Shown: piece after piece, positions 34,104 through 46,013 of the stretch
Layout of the letters: each line of letters opens with the position of its first letter
How positions within the stretch are numbered: position 1 is the stretch's first letter
Assembly (NCBI RefSeq): GCF_002843565.1
Contig: NZ_CP025257.1
Location: forward strand, 682,001-746,000
Origin: Mesoplasma syrphidae
Lineage (GTDB): Bacteria > Bacillota_I > Bacilli_A > Mycoplasmatales > Mycoplasmataceae
Length of the DNA: 64,000 nt
Direction of reading: 5' to 3'
Program-made: the position numbers and the translations under genes
The notes under the pieces: model-generated
What the model was told of the DNA's origin: nothing
Database searches by the model: none
The model's input: only the letters and a program-made list of their open reading frames with translations

Positions 34104-34907
34104 TTAGCTCTTAACACGAGAATTGTTCAAAGCCTCAACCATTTGAATACGTTCATCACGCTCCAAAACTAATGGTTTTGAATCAATATCATTGATTCCA
34201 ATCTTAACTAATTCAGTATATTCCAATGTTTCATTTAATAGCAATAAATAATACAATTGAGTTTCTACAATAGTGATATATTTTAAAATTTCATTAGCTT
34301 TAAACATATCTTCTGGAGCAACATCAAAATTCAATTCATCCAAATCATCGATATAGTCTGATAAAAATTCTTGGAATTGATATAACTGATCAAAATACTC
34401 ATTGGCGCTTTCGACTTTTTGTAGTTTGGAAAACATTAGAGCGATTTTTTTATAAACATCTAAAAAAACTTTAATTGGTTCCAGTCTTTCAAATCTTTCA
34501 ATAAACATATCCAAATATTGTTTGCTTAACTTAAAGTGAGTGCGTTTGATTAATGGATCAATTCCTAAATCGTTAACACATGTTTCTTTATTTTTTTTAA
34601 CTCCATTTTGATAAATCATTTTAAAGTTCGTTAAAACTGTTGCCAAAGATTGAAGACGAATAATTATCATTTCACCAATACCTTCAGGTAAAGGTATATC
34701 ATCTGGACCAATAAAAATTGGTTTAATATTAACAAACATTTGTAACGTTCATTCAAGATAATTTTCAATACCTTGACGTTTACGCCATTCATCTCCAGCC
34801 ATTTTAGCAATCATTTCGCTTTTAAAATCGGGATAGTACTCGATCAAAAAAACTTCATCATCTAATATGTCTCATAGTTCTTTTTCATATCTAAAAGCAT
34901 TTTTCAT
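34104..34907 (-). CDS. Conserved-looking hypothetical protein
   Basis: 267 residues, acidic, predicted mostly helical, no membrane segment or signal. Three TGA-coded Trp residues lie in the first 55 residues (including KELWDILDDE). A strong AGGAGG ribosome site sits eight bases ahead of the ATG, so it should be well translated. It is the last gene of the lepA group, 58 bases after lepA, and ends at a strong terminator. I recognise no family or motif. Confidence 0.75.
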
Positions 34908-34965
34908 ATGCGACCTCCTGTTTCCTCATAAAGTATTAGAGAAAATAATCTAAAATGATGCGTAT

Positions 34966-36768
34966 TTAGTCATCCAGTTTTAAAACTGCGATAAACGCTT
35001 CTTGTGGAACTTCCACAGACCCAATTTCTTTCATTCTTTTCTTTCCCTCTTTTTGCTTTTCAAAAAGTTTCTTTTTACGAGAAATATCTGCAGCATGAAG
35101 TTTTCAAATAACATCTTTACGATAAGCCTTAATTGTCTCACGCGCCACAATTTTATTTCCAATTGCTGCTTGAATTGGTACCTCAAAATTTTGACGAGGA
35201 ATTAGTTCTTTTAATTTTTTAGTTAGCTGCGAACCACGATTATAAGCAAATTTTGTATTTACAATCATTGAAAAAGCATCAACCATATCTCCGTTAAGCA
35301 AGATATCCATTTTAACTAATTTTGATTCTTTATATCCAATTAGTTCATATTCAAAAGAAGCGTAACCACGAGAAATTGACTTTAGTTTATTGAAAAAATC
35401 AAAAATAATTTCTGCTAAAGGCATATCATAGACTAAAACACGACGCTGATTATCAATATATTCTAAATCCTTATAAACTCCCATCTTTGTTTGACATAAA
35501 TTCATTAAATCTCCAATATATTCTTCTGGTGTCGTTATTTTAACATTAACAAATGGTTCTTCAATTCTCAATATTTTTTGAGGATCTGGTAATTTCGCTG
35601 GGTTATCAATAACAATATCTTCACCATTGGTTAAAAAAACCTTATAAATTACTGAAGGCGCAGTTGCTATTAAGTTTAAATTATATTCTCGTTCTAAACG
35701 CTCTTGAATAACTTCCATATGAAGTAAACCTAAAAAACCACAACGAAACCCAAATCCTAATGCTTGTGAAGTTTCTGGTTCATAGACAAGGGATGAGTCA
35801 GATAATTCAATTTTTTCCAACGCTTCTTTAAAATCTTGATACTTATTAGTATCAACTGGATAGATTCCACAATAAACCATCGGTTTCATTTTTTTATAAC
35901 CATCTAATGGCTCAAGAGCTGGATTCGCAGCATTAGTAATTGTGTCTCCAACATTAATATCTTTAATTGTTTTAATCGAAGCAGCAATTCAGCCTACTTC
36001 TCCTGCTTCTAAACTTCCTGTTTTCACAATTTTAGGAGTTTTAACTCCCACTTCCGTAACCTCATATTCAGCACCCGATGCCATTAAGCGAAGTTTATCT
36101 CCCACTTTAATGACTCCTTCTCGAACACGAATTGACATTACCACACCTAAGTATTTATCATAATAGCTATCGAAAATTAATGCTCTCAATGGTGCTTGAT
36201 CATTGGCATCATCGGGTGCTGGAATTTTACTAACAATGGCTTCTAATACATCTTCAATATTTAATCCTGTTTTAGCAGAAATCAGCGGAGCGTCACTACA
36301 ATCAAGACCAATGATGTTTTCAATTTGTTCTTTAACTCGCTCAACATCGGCACTTGCCAAATCAATTTTATTAATCACTGGAATAATTTCTAAGTTGTTA
36401 TCAATTGCTAAATAAACATTAGCCAGTGTTTGAGCCTCAACGCCTTGTGTTGCATCAACTACCAGAATTGCTCCTTCGCAAGCAGCCAAACTTCTTGAAA
36501 CTTCATAACTAAAATCTACATGACCAGGAGTATCAATTAAGTGAAAAACATACTCTTGTCCATCCTTGGCTTTATATTCCAGTTGCACAGAATTTAATTT
36601 AATTGTAATGCCACGTTCGCGTTCAATGTCCATTGAATCTAATAATTGCTCTTGCATTTCTCGCTTTGTAACCGTTTTGGTCAGCTCTAAAATTCGATCA
36701 GCCAAAGTCGATTTACCATGATCAATATGGGCAATAATACTAAAATTCCTAATTTTCGATTTATCCAT
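34966..36768 (-). CDS. lepA: Elongation factor 4
   Basis: 600 residues. Ribosomal GTPase that can back-translocate stalled ribosomes. G1 [23 protein letters not shown]3 [13 protein letters not shown]4 [11 protein letters not shown]; then the LepA-specific sections [28 protein letters not shown]-less [15 protein letters not shown], and a basic C-terminal domain with [23 protein letters not shown]. Trp codons TGA at two places interrupt the standard-code frame. It follows the lipase gene by 11 bases in the same operon. Confidence 0.96.
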
Positions 36769-36779
36769 TTTAACTCCTT

Positions 36780-37712
36780 CTAAAAATGATTTTGCTTATT
36801 TTGATTAATAAACTTTAAAATATCTTGCTCTACAAGATTTTTGTCCAACTCAAATAAAATTTCATGACGTAGTTTTGGATAAATAATCAATTCACTATCA
36901 TATCCCAAACTTGTTAGCTTATTATGTAATTTTTCTGGAGTTTTTCCATATTGTCCAACGACATCATCTTCACCTGAAATAATTATAATTGGCAAGTCAT
37001 TGCGCATATATTTAATATTTTTATTTTTTGAATTAAACAGCATTCCTTTAAACATATCACGAAATGCTGAAGTACTAAATACTTGGCCACATAGTTTGTC
37101 ATCTATAAATCATCCCTGAACCAGTGGATCTTGGCACTGTCATTCACATCCATTGCTTGTTTCGCTATCTCATTTTTTATTCAAGTTTTTGTAGCTCATA
37201 TTTCAAATAAACTTTGCAGGATGTTTAGCTCCTTTGAACAACATTTCAATTGCTGACATATTTTTGGCTAAGTTAATTAAAAGTCTTGGCATTTCGGCAG
37301 TTCCTGATAAAATAAGTCCCGAAATTGTTTCTGAATATTTACACGCATAAGTTCTTGCCATAAAACTTCCCATTGAATGACCCAACATAAAAATTGGCAG
37401 ACCTTGTCAATTACGCTTAATATAAGCATTAATAACTTTTAAGTCTTCAACAATAATATTTCAGCCATCTTTCTTAGCAAAAAAGCCTAACTCTTGATTT
37501 TCTAAAATTGCTGTCTTGCCATGACCACGGTGGTCTTCAGCTACAACAACAATACCTTGCTCATTCATACGTCTAGCAAACTCATCATAGCGAGCTGCAC
37601 GTTCTGCTGAGCCATGCACCAATTGAATTACTGCTACAGGATTTTTGACATCTGTTCATTCATATGTTGTTAGTTCTTTTCCATCAATCATTTGTAATTG
37701 AAATTCACGCAT
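36780..37712 (-). CDS. Alpha/beta-hydrolase, lysophospholipase-like
   Basis: 310 residues. Serine hydrolase with oxyanion region [18 protein letters not shown], nucleophile elbow GHSMGS, acid in ISGEDDVVG and catalytic His in KLRHEILFE. No signal peptide, so it acts in the cytosol or at the inner face of the membrane. The layout matches monoacylglycerol lipases and lysophospholipases, which may recycle host lipids. Several TGA-coded Trp codons. Its ATG lies one base after the stop of the RNase H gene, with AAAGGAGAACTTTAAG ahead of it. Substrate unproven. Confidence 0.85.
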
Positions 37713-37713
37713 C

Positions 37714-38370
37714 TTAAAGTTCTCCTTTATACAGTTTTTCGGTTGCATTTGCAGCTAATTTATCAGCCAGTTCGTTTCCATAATCACCACTATGACCTTT
37801 AACTCATTTAAAAGTTACATTTACTGATTTGGAAATTTCTTGATAAAACTTTTGATAATTTTTCGTTCCTTCAAGATTTGCCTTTCATGTACCTAGTGCT
37901 CAAGCAGCAATTCCTTGATAATCATGAAATAAAGTTAAATATTGAATTTTATGATCTCGAGCAAATTCCATGGCTTTCTTAGCTCCTTCTAACTCCCCAG
38001 CTACATTTCGCATTGCTGCCAAAGCTTTGTTATTAAATCTCTGAGAGAAAGTATAAGTTTTACCTTGCCACATAATTGCTGCTCCATAAGAATAAGTTTG
38101 TGCCTCGGAATTATAACTTCCGTCAGTATAAGCGATTGCCGATACTAAATCCTCTAAGCCAGTAATTTGCAATTGCGGACTTATTGTTTTTGAAGAGGAA
38201 ACTTTTGCAGGAGACTTTGGATTTCTCAAAAAGTCTCAGGCATCCTTTGGATTAGCAAATGATTTGTAAATTGCTCCAGAATAACCATTGACACTTTTAA
38301 AGCATTCATCTCATGATTCAAAAACTCCAGTTTTATGTCCTCGTTTTACTGCGTAAAATTTTTTAGCCAC
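37714..38370 (-). CDS. Ribonuclease H with N-terminal viroplasmin domain
   Basis: 218 residues. An N-terminal domain of about 48 residues starting MAKKFYAVKRGHKTGVFESW is the RNA/DNA hybrid-binding viroplasmin (RNase H1 N) domain. RNase HI follows, with catalytic carboxylates in AYTDGSY, GELEGA, FHDYQG and GNELADKLA. The start is GTG (38368-38370) with AGGTGG upstream; no suitable ATG exists. Removes RNA from hybrids during replication and transcription. Trp codons are mostly TGA. It sits between proS and the lipase in one operon. Confidence 0.92.
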
Positions 38371-38404
38371 TTAAACCACCTGCTTTCATATATTTTCAAG
38401 ATTT

Positions 38405-39826
38405 TTAGTAAGCTCTAGCAAAATAAACTTTTAATGTTGATTTCATTCCGCAATTAAAACATTTAGCACATTCCTGTTCAACATCAAACGGAATACAGCG
38501 AGAGTTTGTTGAAGTTTTTTGTTTGACCTCAGTTTCACACTCCACTCGACCACAAAACGGTACCAAAACAAACCCTTGATTGTCTTGCAATTTTTGAACG
38601 TATTCTTCAATAGTTGAAGCTGTTGAAGTTCTTAATTTACGATTTGCTAACGCATTAGAGTATAACGCTCTATCATAATCAGCAATCATTATTTTGACAG
38701 TAGACTGAACATCTTTTAATGCTACTGTATTTTTTTCTTTTGTATCGCGACGAGAAATTGTTACTTGGCCCATTTCTAAATCTCGTGGTCCTATCTCAAT
38801 ACGAACTGGAATCCCTTTGATTTCTGCTTCAGATATTTTAAATCCAAATGACTTATCACTTTTATCAACATCAACTCGTAAACCTGCCAATTGTTTTTGA
38901 ATTTGGGTTGTTGCTTCAAGAACTTCATCGGTATCCTTAATTTGAATTAGCCGAACTTGAATTGGAGATATTGCGCTTGGCAATACTAAACCATTATCAT
39001 CAGAATGAGTCATAATGATTGCTCCAATTAAGCGAGTTGAGACTCCTCATGAAGTGGAGTAGGCATTTTCCAATTTTCCTTCTTTATTTTGAAATTTAAT
39101 GTCATAGACTTTTGAAAAGTTATCTCCAAAATAATGTGAAGTTCCACATTGCAAAGCTTGGCCATCATGCATTAGAGATTCAATTGTATATGTTTCTTGA
39201 GCCCCAGCAAATTTTTCCTTTTCAGTTTTGCGCCCAGTAACAACAGGTAACAACAATACTTCTCGAGCAAATTTTGCATAAATTTCTAAAATTTTTAAAG
39301 TTAATTTTTTGGCTTCAGCTGGATTATTATGAACAGTATGGCCTTCTTGTCATAAAAATTCTGATGTTCTTAAAAAGGGACGAGTAGTCTTTTCCCAGCG
39401 CATTACATTAACTCATTGATTGTAAACTAATGGTAAGTCACGATATGAACGAACCTCATTTTGGAAAAAGTTAGCCATTAAAACTTCACTTGTTGGTCTA
39501 ATATACAATGGTTCATCCAATTCCTTATCACCAACACGAGTTACTGTTGCAATTTCAGGTGAAAATCCATCAATATGTTCTTTTTCTTTATTAAATAACG
39601 ACTGCGGAATTAGTAGCGGAAAGTAGACATTTTGCACTCCAATTTTTTTGAACTCGGCGTCCAAATATTTTTGCATTAACTCTCAAATTGCATATCCATA
39701 CGGACGAAAAATTGTTGTTCCCTTAACTGGTCCATATTCTACAAGTTTTGCATTTAAAACAGTATCAGTGTATCACTGAGAAAAGTCTGTTGCTCTTGGG
39801 GTAATTTTATCTAATTGTTTTGCCAT
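38405..39826 (-). CDS. proS: Prolyl-tRNA synthetase (archaeal/eukaryotic type)
   Basis: 473 residues, the short type found in mollicutes. Class II core with [50 protein letters not shown] and TSHYFGDNF. Anticodon-binding domain with GIPVRIEIGPRDLEMGQVTISRRDT. The C-terminal zinc-binding part has CGRVECE and CAKCFNCG. It ends in a Tyr, as this type usually does (VYFARAY). Lacks the INS editing domain of bacterial-type ProRS. AGGAGACCATAATA precedes the ATG, which lies 20 bases inside the upstream gene. Confidence 0.96.
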
Positions 39827-40466
39827 TATTATGGTCTCCTATTCCTTTTCTTACTAAACCTTCATCACCTAAATAGATATCAATTTTAAGGTCTTCTTCT
39901 TTAATAAGAATTTTTAATTTATTATATGTAGTTTCATCTCTTACCATGACTCAGCTGATTGCTTCTGGTTGGATATTTTCTGTAATATTAACTAGGTTCG
40001 CCGATTGATCGAAGATTCAGTCTCGCTCTGTTAAGCGATTTAAAATATCCGGGTCAATTCCAATAACCGCCATTTTCTTAGGATTAAAGTTAATATCACT
40101 TGTTCATTTTCAAAAGTTTCCACGAGTTGATAAATCAAATTCAAGATCGATTGAATCATCATGCTGTAAGTAACTTCACACATAATATGCTTCTTCTTCT
40201 TGAAGATTGATATCTTTTAGCATTCGAATTCCTTGATTTAAAATATTGGGAACATTGCGTAAATCAGTATAAAATAACAAATTTTGAACATTGTGTTTTT
40301 CAATAATTGTCAAAACCTTTTTCTTTTCTGATTTATTTAAAACTAACAAAGAATTCAAAATACTGTCAAAATACCCTGATTGTAGAGAATCATCAATTGG
40401 CTTTCAAAACATTAAGCGATAAAAAAACTTTTTGAACTTTACTTTAAAATTTCGCTCTTTTCCCAT
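39807..40466 (-). CDS. Unknown protein with ADP-ribosyltransferase-like motif
   Basis: 219 residues, soluble, four TGA-coded Trp codons. The segment LLFYTDLRNVPNILNQGI (about residues 65-82) resembles the NAD-binding start of DarT/ART-fold proteins (pattern hhxTxxxNhxxIhxxGh), and IQPEAISWVMV near residue 170 could hold the late Glu. The middle has DLEFDLSTRGNFWKW. I cannot confirm catalytic residues. It overlaps the proS start by 20 bases, so it is translated with a housekeeping operon, unusual for a toxin. No macrodomain antitoxin is adjacent. It may instead be an inactive or RNA-modifying relative. Confidence 0.5.
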
Positions 40467-40526
40467 TGTGATTCACCTTATTTCTTGTCTTTTATAATTA
40501 TATATAGATTTACCCACCAATAATAT

Positions 40527-40549
40527 AAAAAAGTGCTTAAATAAGCACC
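40527..40549 (-). terminator. Terminator after tRNA-Ser(GCT)
   Basis: GTGCTTA and TAAGCAC arms with TTTTTTATATT on the minus strand, shortly downstream of the tRNA gene. Confidence 0.75.
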
Positions 40550-40564
40550 TTGTTATTTTTAAAC

Positions 40565-40654
40565 TGGCGGGTCAAAAGAGACTCGAACTCTTGCGCCGGA
40601 AACCGACCTATCACCTTAGCAGGGTGACCTCTTCACCAACTTGAGTATTGACCC
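40565..40654 (-). tRNA. tRNA-Ser(GCT)
   Basis: Acceptor stem GGGTCAA/TTGACCC with encoded CCA. Anticodon stem TCACC/GGTGA around loop CTGCTAA gives anticodon GCT, reading AGC and AGT. A long variable arm marks it as a type II tRNA. Single gene with its own terminator. Confidence 0.95.
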
Positions 40655-40837
40655 ATCAATACTTTAATATTATACATAATTTTAAATTTAATAAAAACTG
40701 CTTTTTAGGCAATCTTTATTTTTTAATGATATGTGTGAATATATAAAGTATTGAAGCACAAACAACATTTGACAATTCTCTCTTAAGTTTTGCTTTGATG
40801 CTTGTTATTTTAAGATTCTATTGCTTTTTACCAAAAA

Positions 40838-42559
40838 TTATTTGCCCTTATCAATATTGCTTCTAACTTTTTTATCTTTTAACTGCTTACGTTTTAAGAT
40901 TTTTGCCTCTTTTTTTGAAAACTGTGCCTTTGTGATTAACTTTGTATCTTCTTCAAACATATTTTCATTTTTAGCAACTAAGGTGGAAGCAAAAACTCCA
41001 CCGGTTACATTAGTAGCTGTTCTTCCCATATCAAAAAGTCCATCAATCGCTCCAAAGATGGCATAAACTGGAGCAAAATAAATTCCAAATCCCATTCCGT
41101 TTAATACCGCTGAAGTAACAACCGTTGCTGTTCCTGGAATTCCCGCAATTCCAATACTGGCAACAACTGTTGTAAATAACGCCAAAATAAAGAATGCAAA
41201 TAAATTCATTCCACTGGCCACAGAGTCTGATCCTGTGTACAATACCGAAGTAATCAATCCTGCCTGAACTCCAGCACAAGCTACCAGCCCCATTGACGTT
41301 GAAATCGATGCTATAACACTAGCAACTTCAGGTTTTATTTTCATATCATTTGTTAAAGTATCTATTGTGATTGGCAAAGTTGCATTTGAAGATTGTGTTG
41401 AAAATCCTTGTACAAGTGGTCTTCAAGCATGTTTCCATCAAACTTTAATATTAACTTTGTTAATAAATAACACAAGAGTCATTATTCCAAGCATTATGGC
41501 TAATCCCAAATATCCTATTAACAAAATCATTCCAATTGATTGCAACGCCCCAATTGGTCTTGTTGTAATGGCTGTTGCGAACATTGACATTACAGCCAGT
41601 GGCATAATTTTTAAAAATGTCATTAGCACTGACATAATAATATCTCAACTACGATCCATAAAATTATTTAGATTATCCATTGATTTAGGATGTTTTTTGC
41701 GAACATATTTAGTTGCTTGTCCAAACAACGCTGCTAAAACAATTATTGGAATAATTGCCGTTCCCGAAAAAGTTGCAATTATATTTGATGGCAAGTATCC
41801 TCAAATAATTTCTGGTAATGGTTTAGAATCAGTTCTTCCAGAACTTCCTCCAATTTGATTATCAAAATTTAGCTTTCCTCCGATATTTAAGAAATACCCT
41901 ATTCAAAAAGTAATTGTAAATGCAATCGCTACAAATAGTAATAAAACCGCAATTCCTTTTGCTGAAATTTTTCCCAAACGGTTTACTCCCGGTTTAGCGA
42001 CAACTCTAAAGATTGCTATAAACACGACTGGAATTGTAATTAACAAAATTCCATTAATAAAAATTTGTTTTAACATGCTGGCTCAAGTATTAAATTCTCC
42101 AACCCATTTAATTCCGCTTTTAATTTCAGCCATTCATGAATCTATATTTTCAAAAACATTATCGCGATTCGAATTTAAAACTAATTTTCAACCATCACCA
42201 AAGCCTATTTTGTCTATAATTTCTGGTGTAATTTTAATTAATTGGTCTTGATCACCAAGTATATAATAACCTGACAAATTGACTCAATTTCCATCAACCT
42301 TGGCTCAAACTGCTTGACCACCATTAGCAAATCACTCACCAGCTGGAAATCCGATTATTCCTTGAATTATGAGACCCACAGATAAACCTAATATCATTCC
42401 AATTAAAACCCGATAAATAAACTTGATTTTAATTTTTTTTAGCCCGTAATAGAATCCTCCCATTACTCCAAAAAAAAGGAAAATCGCTAAAAATGACTGT
42501 CACATACTGATACTTAAGAAACCTTCAAGAAAAGTTTCTCTAAAACCACTCATTATCAT
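40838..42559 (-). CDS. Dicarboxylate/amino acid:cation symporter family protein, cystine-type likely
   Basis: 573 residues with about ten membrane segments of the DAACS fold. The last third has the family signatures FSTQSSNATLPITIDTL (split serine-rich loop) and the GIAGIPGTATVVTSAVL and FDMGRTATNVTGG helices. A hydrophilic loop of about 100 residues follows the second membrane segment (AGEWFANGG to NSNRDNV), making it longer than usual. AAGGAAT precedes the first of two nearby ATGs (42559). It lies 21 bases after a CoA-disulfide-reductase-like gene. TcyP-type cystine carriers share this layout. The C-terminal 50 residues are very Lys-rich. Confidence 0.85.
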
Positions 42560-42580
42560 ATTTATTCCTTTTCTAGTTTT

Positions 42581-43912
42581 TTAAACCAGCTTACTTATTG
42601 CAATTTGAATTATATCTGTTGTTCTTGAAAACGGGGGCGAATATGGCAAATCAATTTGTTCCAAGTGTTCGTCAACTGATGTTCTTGATCACATTAATCC
42701 AATTAACCCATAAATTCTCATAACTGCTTTATCTTTACCCAATATTTGAGCATTAACAATTTGTTTAGTAGCTTGATCAATTGTAAGTTTCAGAACTAAA
42801 TCATTTTGATTTTCAAGATAATTGGTGTGATCCTTGTCCTTTACTAAAACACTTTTTGTTAAAACTCTTTGATTTTCCAAAACAAAATTATTTTCTCCTG
42901 TTCTCGCCAATTCTAAATCAAAAAAGCGCACAATTGCAGTTCCCAATGTTCCTTTAAACTCAAAAAATTGTGCTTTAAAAATATTATTAGCAATAATTTT
43001 TGCATGCTTATTAGCAATTGTTGCCAAATACAAAACTTTTGGGTCATTATATAAAAAACCAAAAGTTTCAGCACAATCTCCACCAGCATAAACATTATTG
43101 AAATTTGTTTGACAGTATTTGTCAATAATAATCGATCCTCTTGAATTTAAATTTAAACCTGAGTTTTGCAAAAATTCTGTATTCGGAGCAAACCCAATTG
43201 CCAAGATAACCATATCGCATAGAATTTTTTCTCCAGTTTTTAAAATTGCTCCCTTAACATCACCATGATTATTTAAAACAAATTTATCAACTTCATTATT
43301 TTTAATTAAATTAATATTTTTCTCAGCCATTTTTTCTTCAATAACTGATGTAAATTCTTCATCAAATAATGATTGCAAAGGACGTTGTGATTTCTCAATT
43401 ATAGTAATATCAATTTTCGAATTAAAAGTTTTAATATTTTCAATCATCTCTAATCCAATCAAACCTGAACCAACAACCAAAACATTTTTAGTAGATGCTA
43501 ATTTGGCTCTAATATTCTCACCGTCTTGCTTTGTGCTAACTGTAAAAATATTATTTCCGCTAATATTTTCAATTGATGGAATAATTGGTTTGGCTCCTGT
43601 TGCGATAACTAAATTATCGTAATATTCAACATTATTATTGTAATAAACCTCGTGATTTTTAAAATCAATTTTGGTAACATTCGAATTAATAATAACTTCA
43701 ATTTTTTGCTCTCGAAATTTTTCGACTGTCCTGGCAATTAAAGTTTGCGAATTATCAAAATGATTACCAATATAATATGGAATTCCGCAAGCTCCCAATG
43801 ATACATAATTCTCTTTTTGAATTACTTTAATCTCCATTTCAGGATTTAATCGTTTTAACTTTGCAGCAACGCCCATTCCGGTAGCTGCCCCACCAATAAT
43901 AACTGTTTTCAT
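42581..43912 (-). CDS. FAD-dependent pyridine nucleotide-disulfide reductase, CoA-disulfide-reductase-like
   Basis: 443 residues. FAD-binding start MKTVIIGGAATGMGVAAKLK; a single redox cysteine in VSLGACGIPYYIGN (about C42) typical of CoA-disulfide reductase and NADH oxidase; NAD-binding VVGSGLIGLEMI; second FAD motif YAGGDCAETF. It has the C-terminal dimer domain. The GIPYYIG form favours CoA-disulfide or polysulfide reductase over water-forming Nox. AGAGGTATCT precedes the ATG. First gene of a unit with the symporter downstream, so a role in handling imported disulfides is plausible. Confidence 0.85.
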
Positions 43913-43930
43913 AGATACCTCTATAGTTTA

Positions 43931-43957
43931 AAAATTGCTTAATATATAAGCAATTTT
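43931..43957. terminator. Terminator after the aldolase-tsaE-tsaB-PAP2 operon
   Basis: AAAATTGCTTA and TAAGCAATTTT arms, T-rich on both strands, between the PAP2 stop codon and the reductase gene. Confidence 0.7.
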
Positions 43958-44001
43958 ATTTTATCACAAGCTGCACTAATAATGCTTGGAATGTCCTTAT
44001 T

Positions 44002-45423
44002 CTATATAAAAGTAATCTCCTTGAACTCACTAATTCATGCTTTATACTCATGATTTTCGAAAGTCTCATTAAAATAGACAAATTCAACTTTATCATATGA
44101 GAGCTGGTATTTAGTTTCAGCATACTTAATGATTTTTTTCATAATCACCCTTGGTGCCCCCCGACGACTATTCAAACGTGGTCTAAACTGCTTAACTAAA
44201 TGTTTTTTACCATACTTGACTATATAAACTTGGGCCTTTGCATTTTTAAATTTGACCAAAATTGAAGAAAGAAAAATTTCATTTTTATTATCATATTGAA
44301 CAATTGGCTTACGAATTGACTTACCAACAGTTTTATTAGTTATCACTATTACAATAATACCCAACATTACTGAAAAAGTTGTATCTGTAACTCAATGAAA
44401 GCGATAAACAACTAGCATCAAATTCATTGCTACTAAATTTAAAATTCAAAAACTTATAAAAAAATATTTAGCTAAACTTATTTGCGGCTTATTTTTACCA
44501 ATAAAATAAATCATTAATGAAATTAGTGAAAACATCGAAACAGTATGCCCTGAAGGAAAGTCACGATCACCTCAATGATTTGGTCCCCCCAGATGATTAC
44601 CCCACGGTTGTCAAAATTTAAAATTTGTAAAGAAATTCCCATTAATCTTATATCATGGCAAATAATTAGCTTGTGATCATCGATCATAATTTTTTTCTAA
44701 TATATCATGAGCATTATCAATTCCGTTTTTTTGCATTAATTCTAGCAATTCATTTTTGACTCCATCGTCAAAAATTGTATTGTAATAAAATGGTCTGCCT
44801 GTAGTTTGTTTAATAAAAAAAACAATTACAAAAAGGGCAACTACAAATACCATAATTTTAATACTATCAACTCAATACTCTCCTGATAAAACATCATTAC
44901 GTTTGCTAAAACTAATTCGCAAATATATCATTACTCCAACCATTACAATCGAAATAGTTCCTAGAGCAATTGCTCGACCAACAAAACGATAAATTCAAGT
45001 TCCCATAATTTTAGGATCAATACCGGGACCAGCTCCCATATCCATATTTTTGCCATAGATTAATCACAAAGCAATTATAGAAATGCTGAATCATCCTACA
45101 AAGAAAATAGTATATCAAATTCCAATTAAAGAACGATAGCGCTGCTGAATTTTTTTATTAGAAATTTTTTTGTAATAAACACGAGTTTCTAAAATTACAA
45201 AAATAGGAATAAACATTAAAACAATCGGTTGAAATAGGCCAAATTCATCAAAAATTCCGATTCATCATTTAACTGCTTCATATTCAATTCCTTTAGCAAA
45301 AAATGCACTAAGCCTTTGATCATAAAAAGTTGCTATTATAAAAACTATTAACGAAATTATAAACAAGATAGCTAATGATATGTAAATTTTTGATTTTTGT
45401 TGCTTATGTTTTCTTAATAACAT
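44002..45423 (-). CDS. PAP2-superfamily membrane protein with C-terminal extension
   Basis: 473 residues, about seven membrane segments. PAP2 motifs: KQTTGRPFYY (motif 1), FPSGH (motif 2) and VVYRFHWVTD (motif 3). After the last helix (about residue 365) a basic soluble tail of about 110 residues contains KFKNAKAQVYIVKYGKK and NSRRGAPRVIMKKI, absent from ordinary PAP2 enzymes. A large loop rich in Asn and Trp precedes motif 2. GGAGGTAGTA is the ribosome site. It is the last gene of a four-gene operon, 20 bases after tsaB. Lipid-phosphate phosphatase is likely; the tail's function is unknown. Confidence 0.85.
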
Positions 45424-45443
45424 TACTACCTCCGTCCGAATCT

Positions 45444-46010
45444 CTAAATGAAATTTTTGATATACACTGGATTTAAATCAGCAATATTCTTAACTTCCTC
45501 AAATTTATTTTTTAATTTCAAATAATTTTTGACAAATGATATATTTTCATAGTCCCTAATAACTTTCATTTCTGGATACTGTTTAAAGATTGCTGGTAAT
45601 TCATTATTTGTAACAACAGTTTCATTAATTAAAGGCTGAGAATTTTTATAAATTCCCAAATAGCTTTTATTACCACGAGCATCTAATAAAGAAATTGTTG
45701 GCTCATCTCCTGCTTGAAACATTAGCGAGTTTGCTACAAAAACATTATAATCATTATTCAAAGTTTTCAAAGTTTTGGCAACTGCTAAACCAATTCTTAC
45801 TCCAGTATAACTTCCAGGTCCTGTTGTCACATAAATATTTTCAATATTGCGAACCGTTAAACCCTCTTTTGCTAAAAAAAGTTTCAACTCTTCTACTGCA
45901 ATATCAGAAATTTTTTTAATATCACGTTTTTCATAACTAGCAATAATTTGATCATCTTTTTCTAATAAATAAATTAAACTTCAATTTGTTGTATCTATAA
46001 ACAAATTCAT
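45444..46010 (-). CDS. tsaB: tRNA threonylcarbamoyladenosine biosynthesis protein TsaB
   Basis: 188 residues. ASKHA-fold partner of TsaD in making t6A37 on ANN-decoding tRNAs. N terminus MNLFIDTTNWSLIYLLEKDD (the Trp is TGA) and the conserved VTTGPGSYTGVRIGLAVAKTL. Adjacent to tsaE by three bases, as expected for the t6A system. GAAAGGAATTAGATT precedes the ATG. TsaD and TsaC are not in this window. Confidence 0.95.
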
Positions 46011-46013
46011 AAT

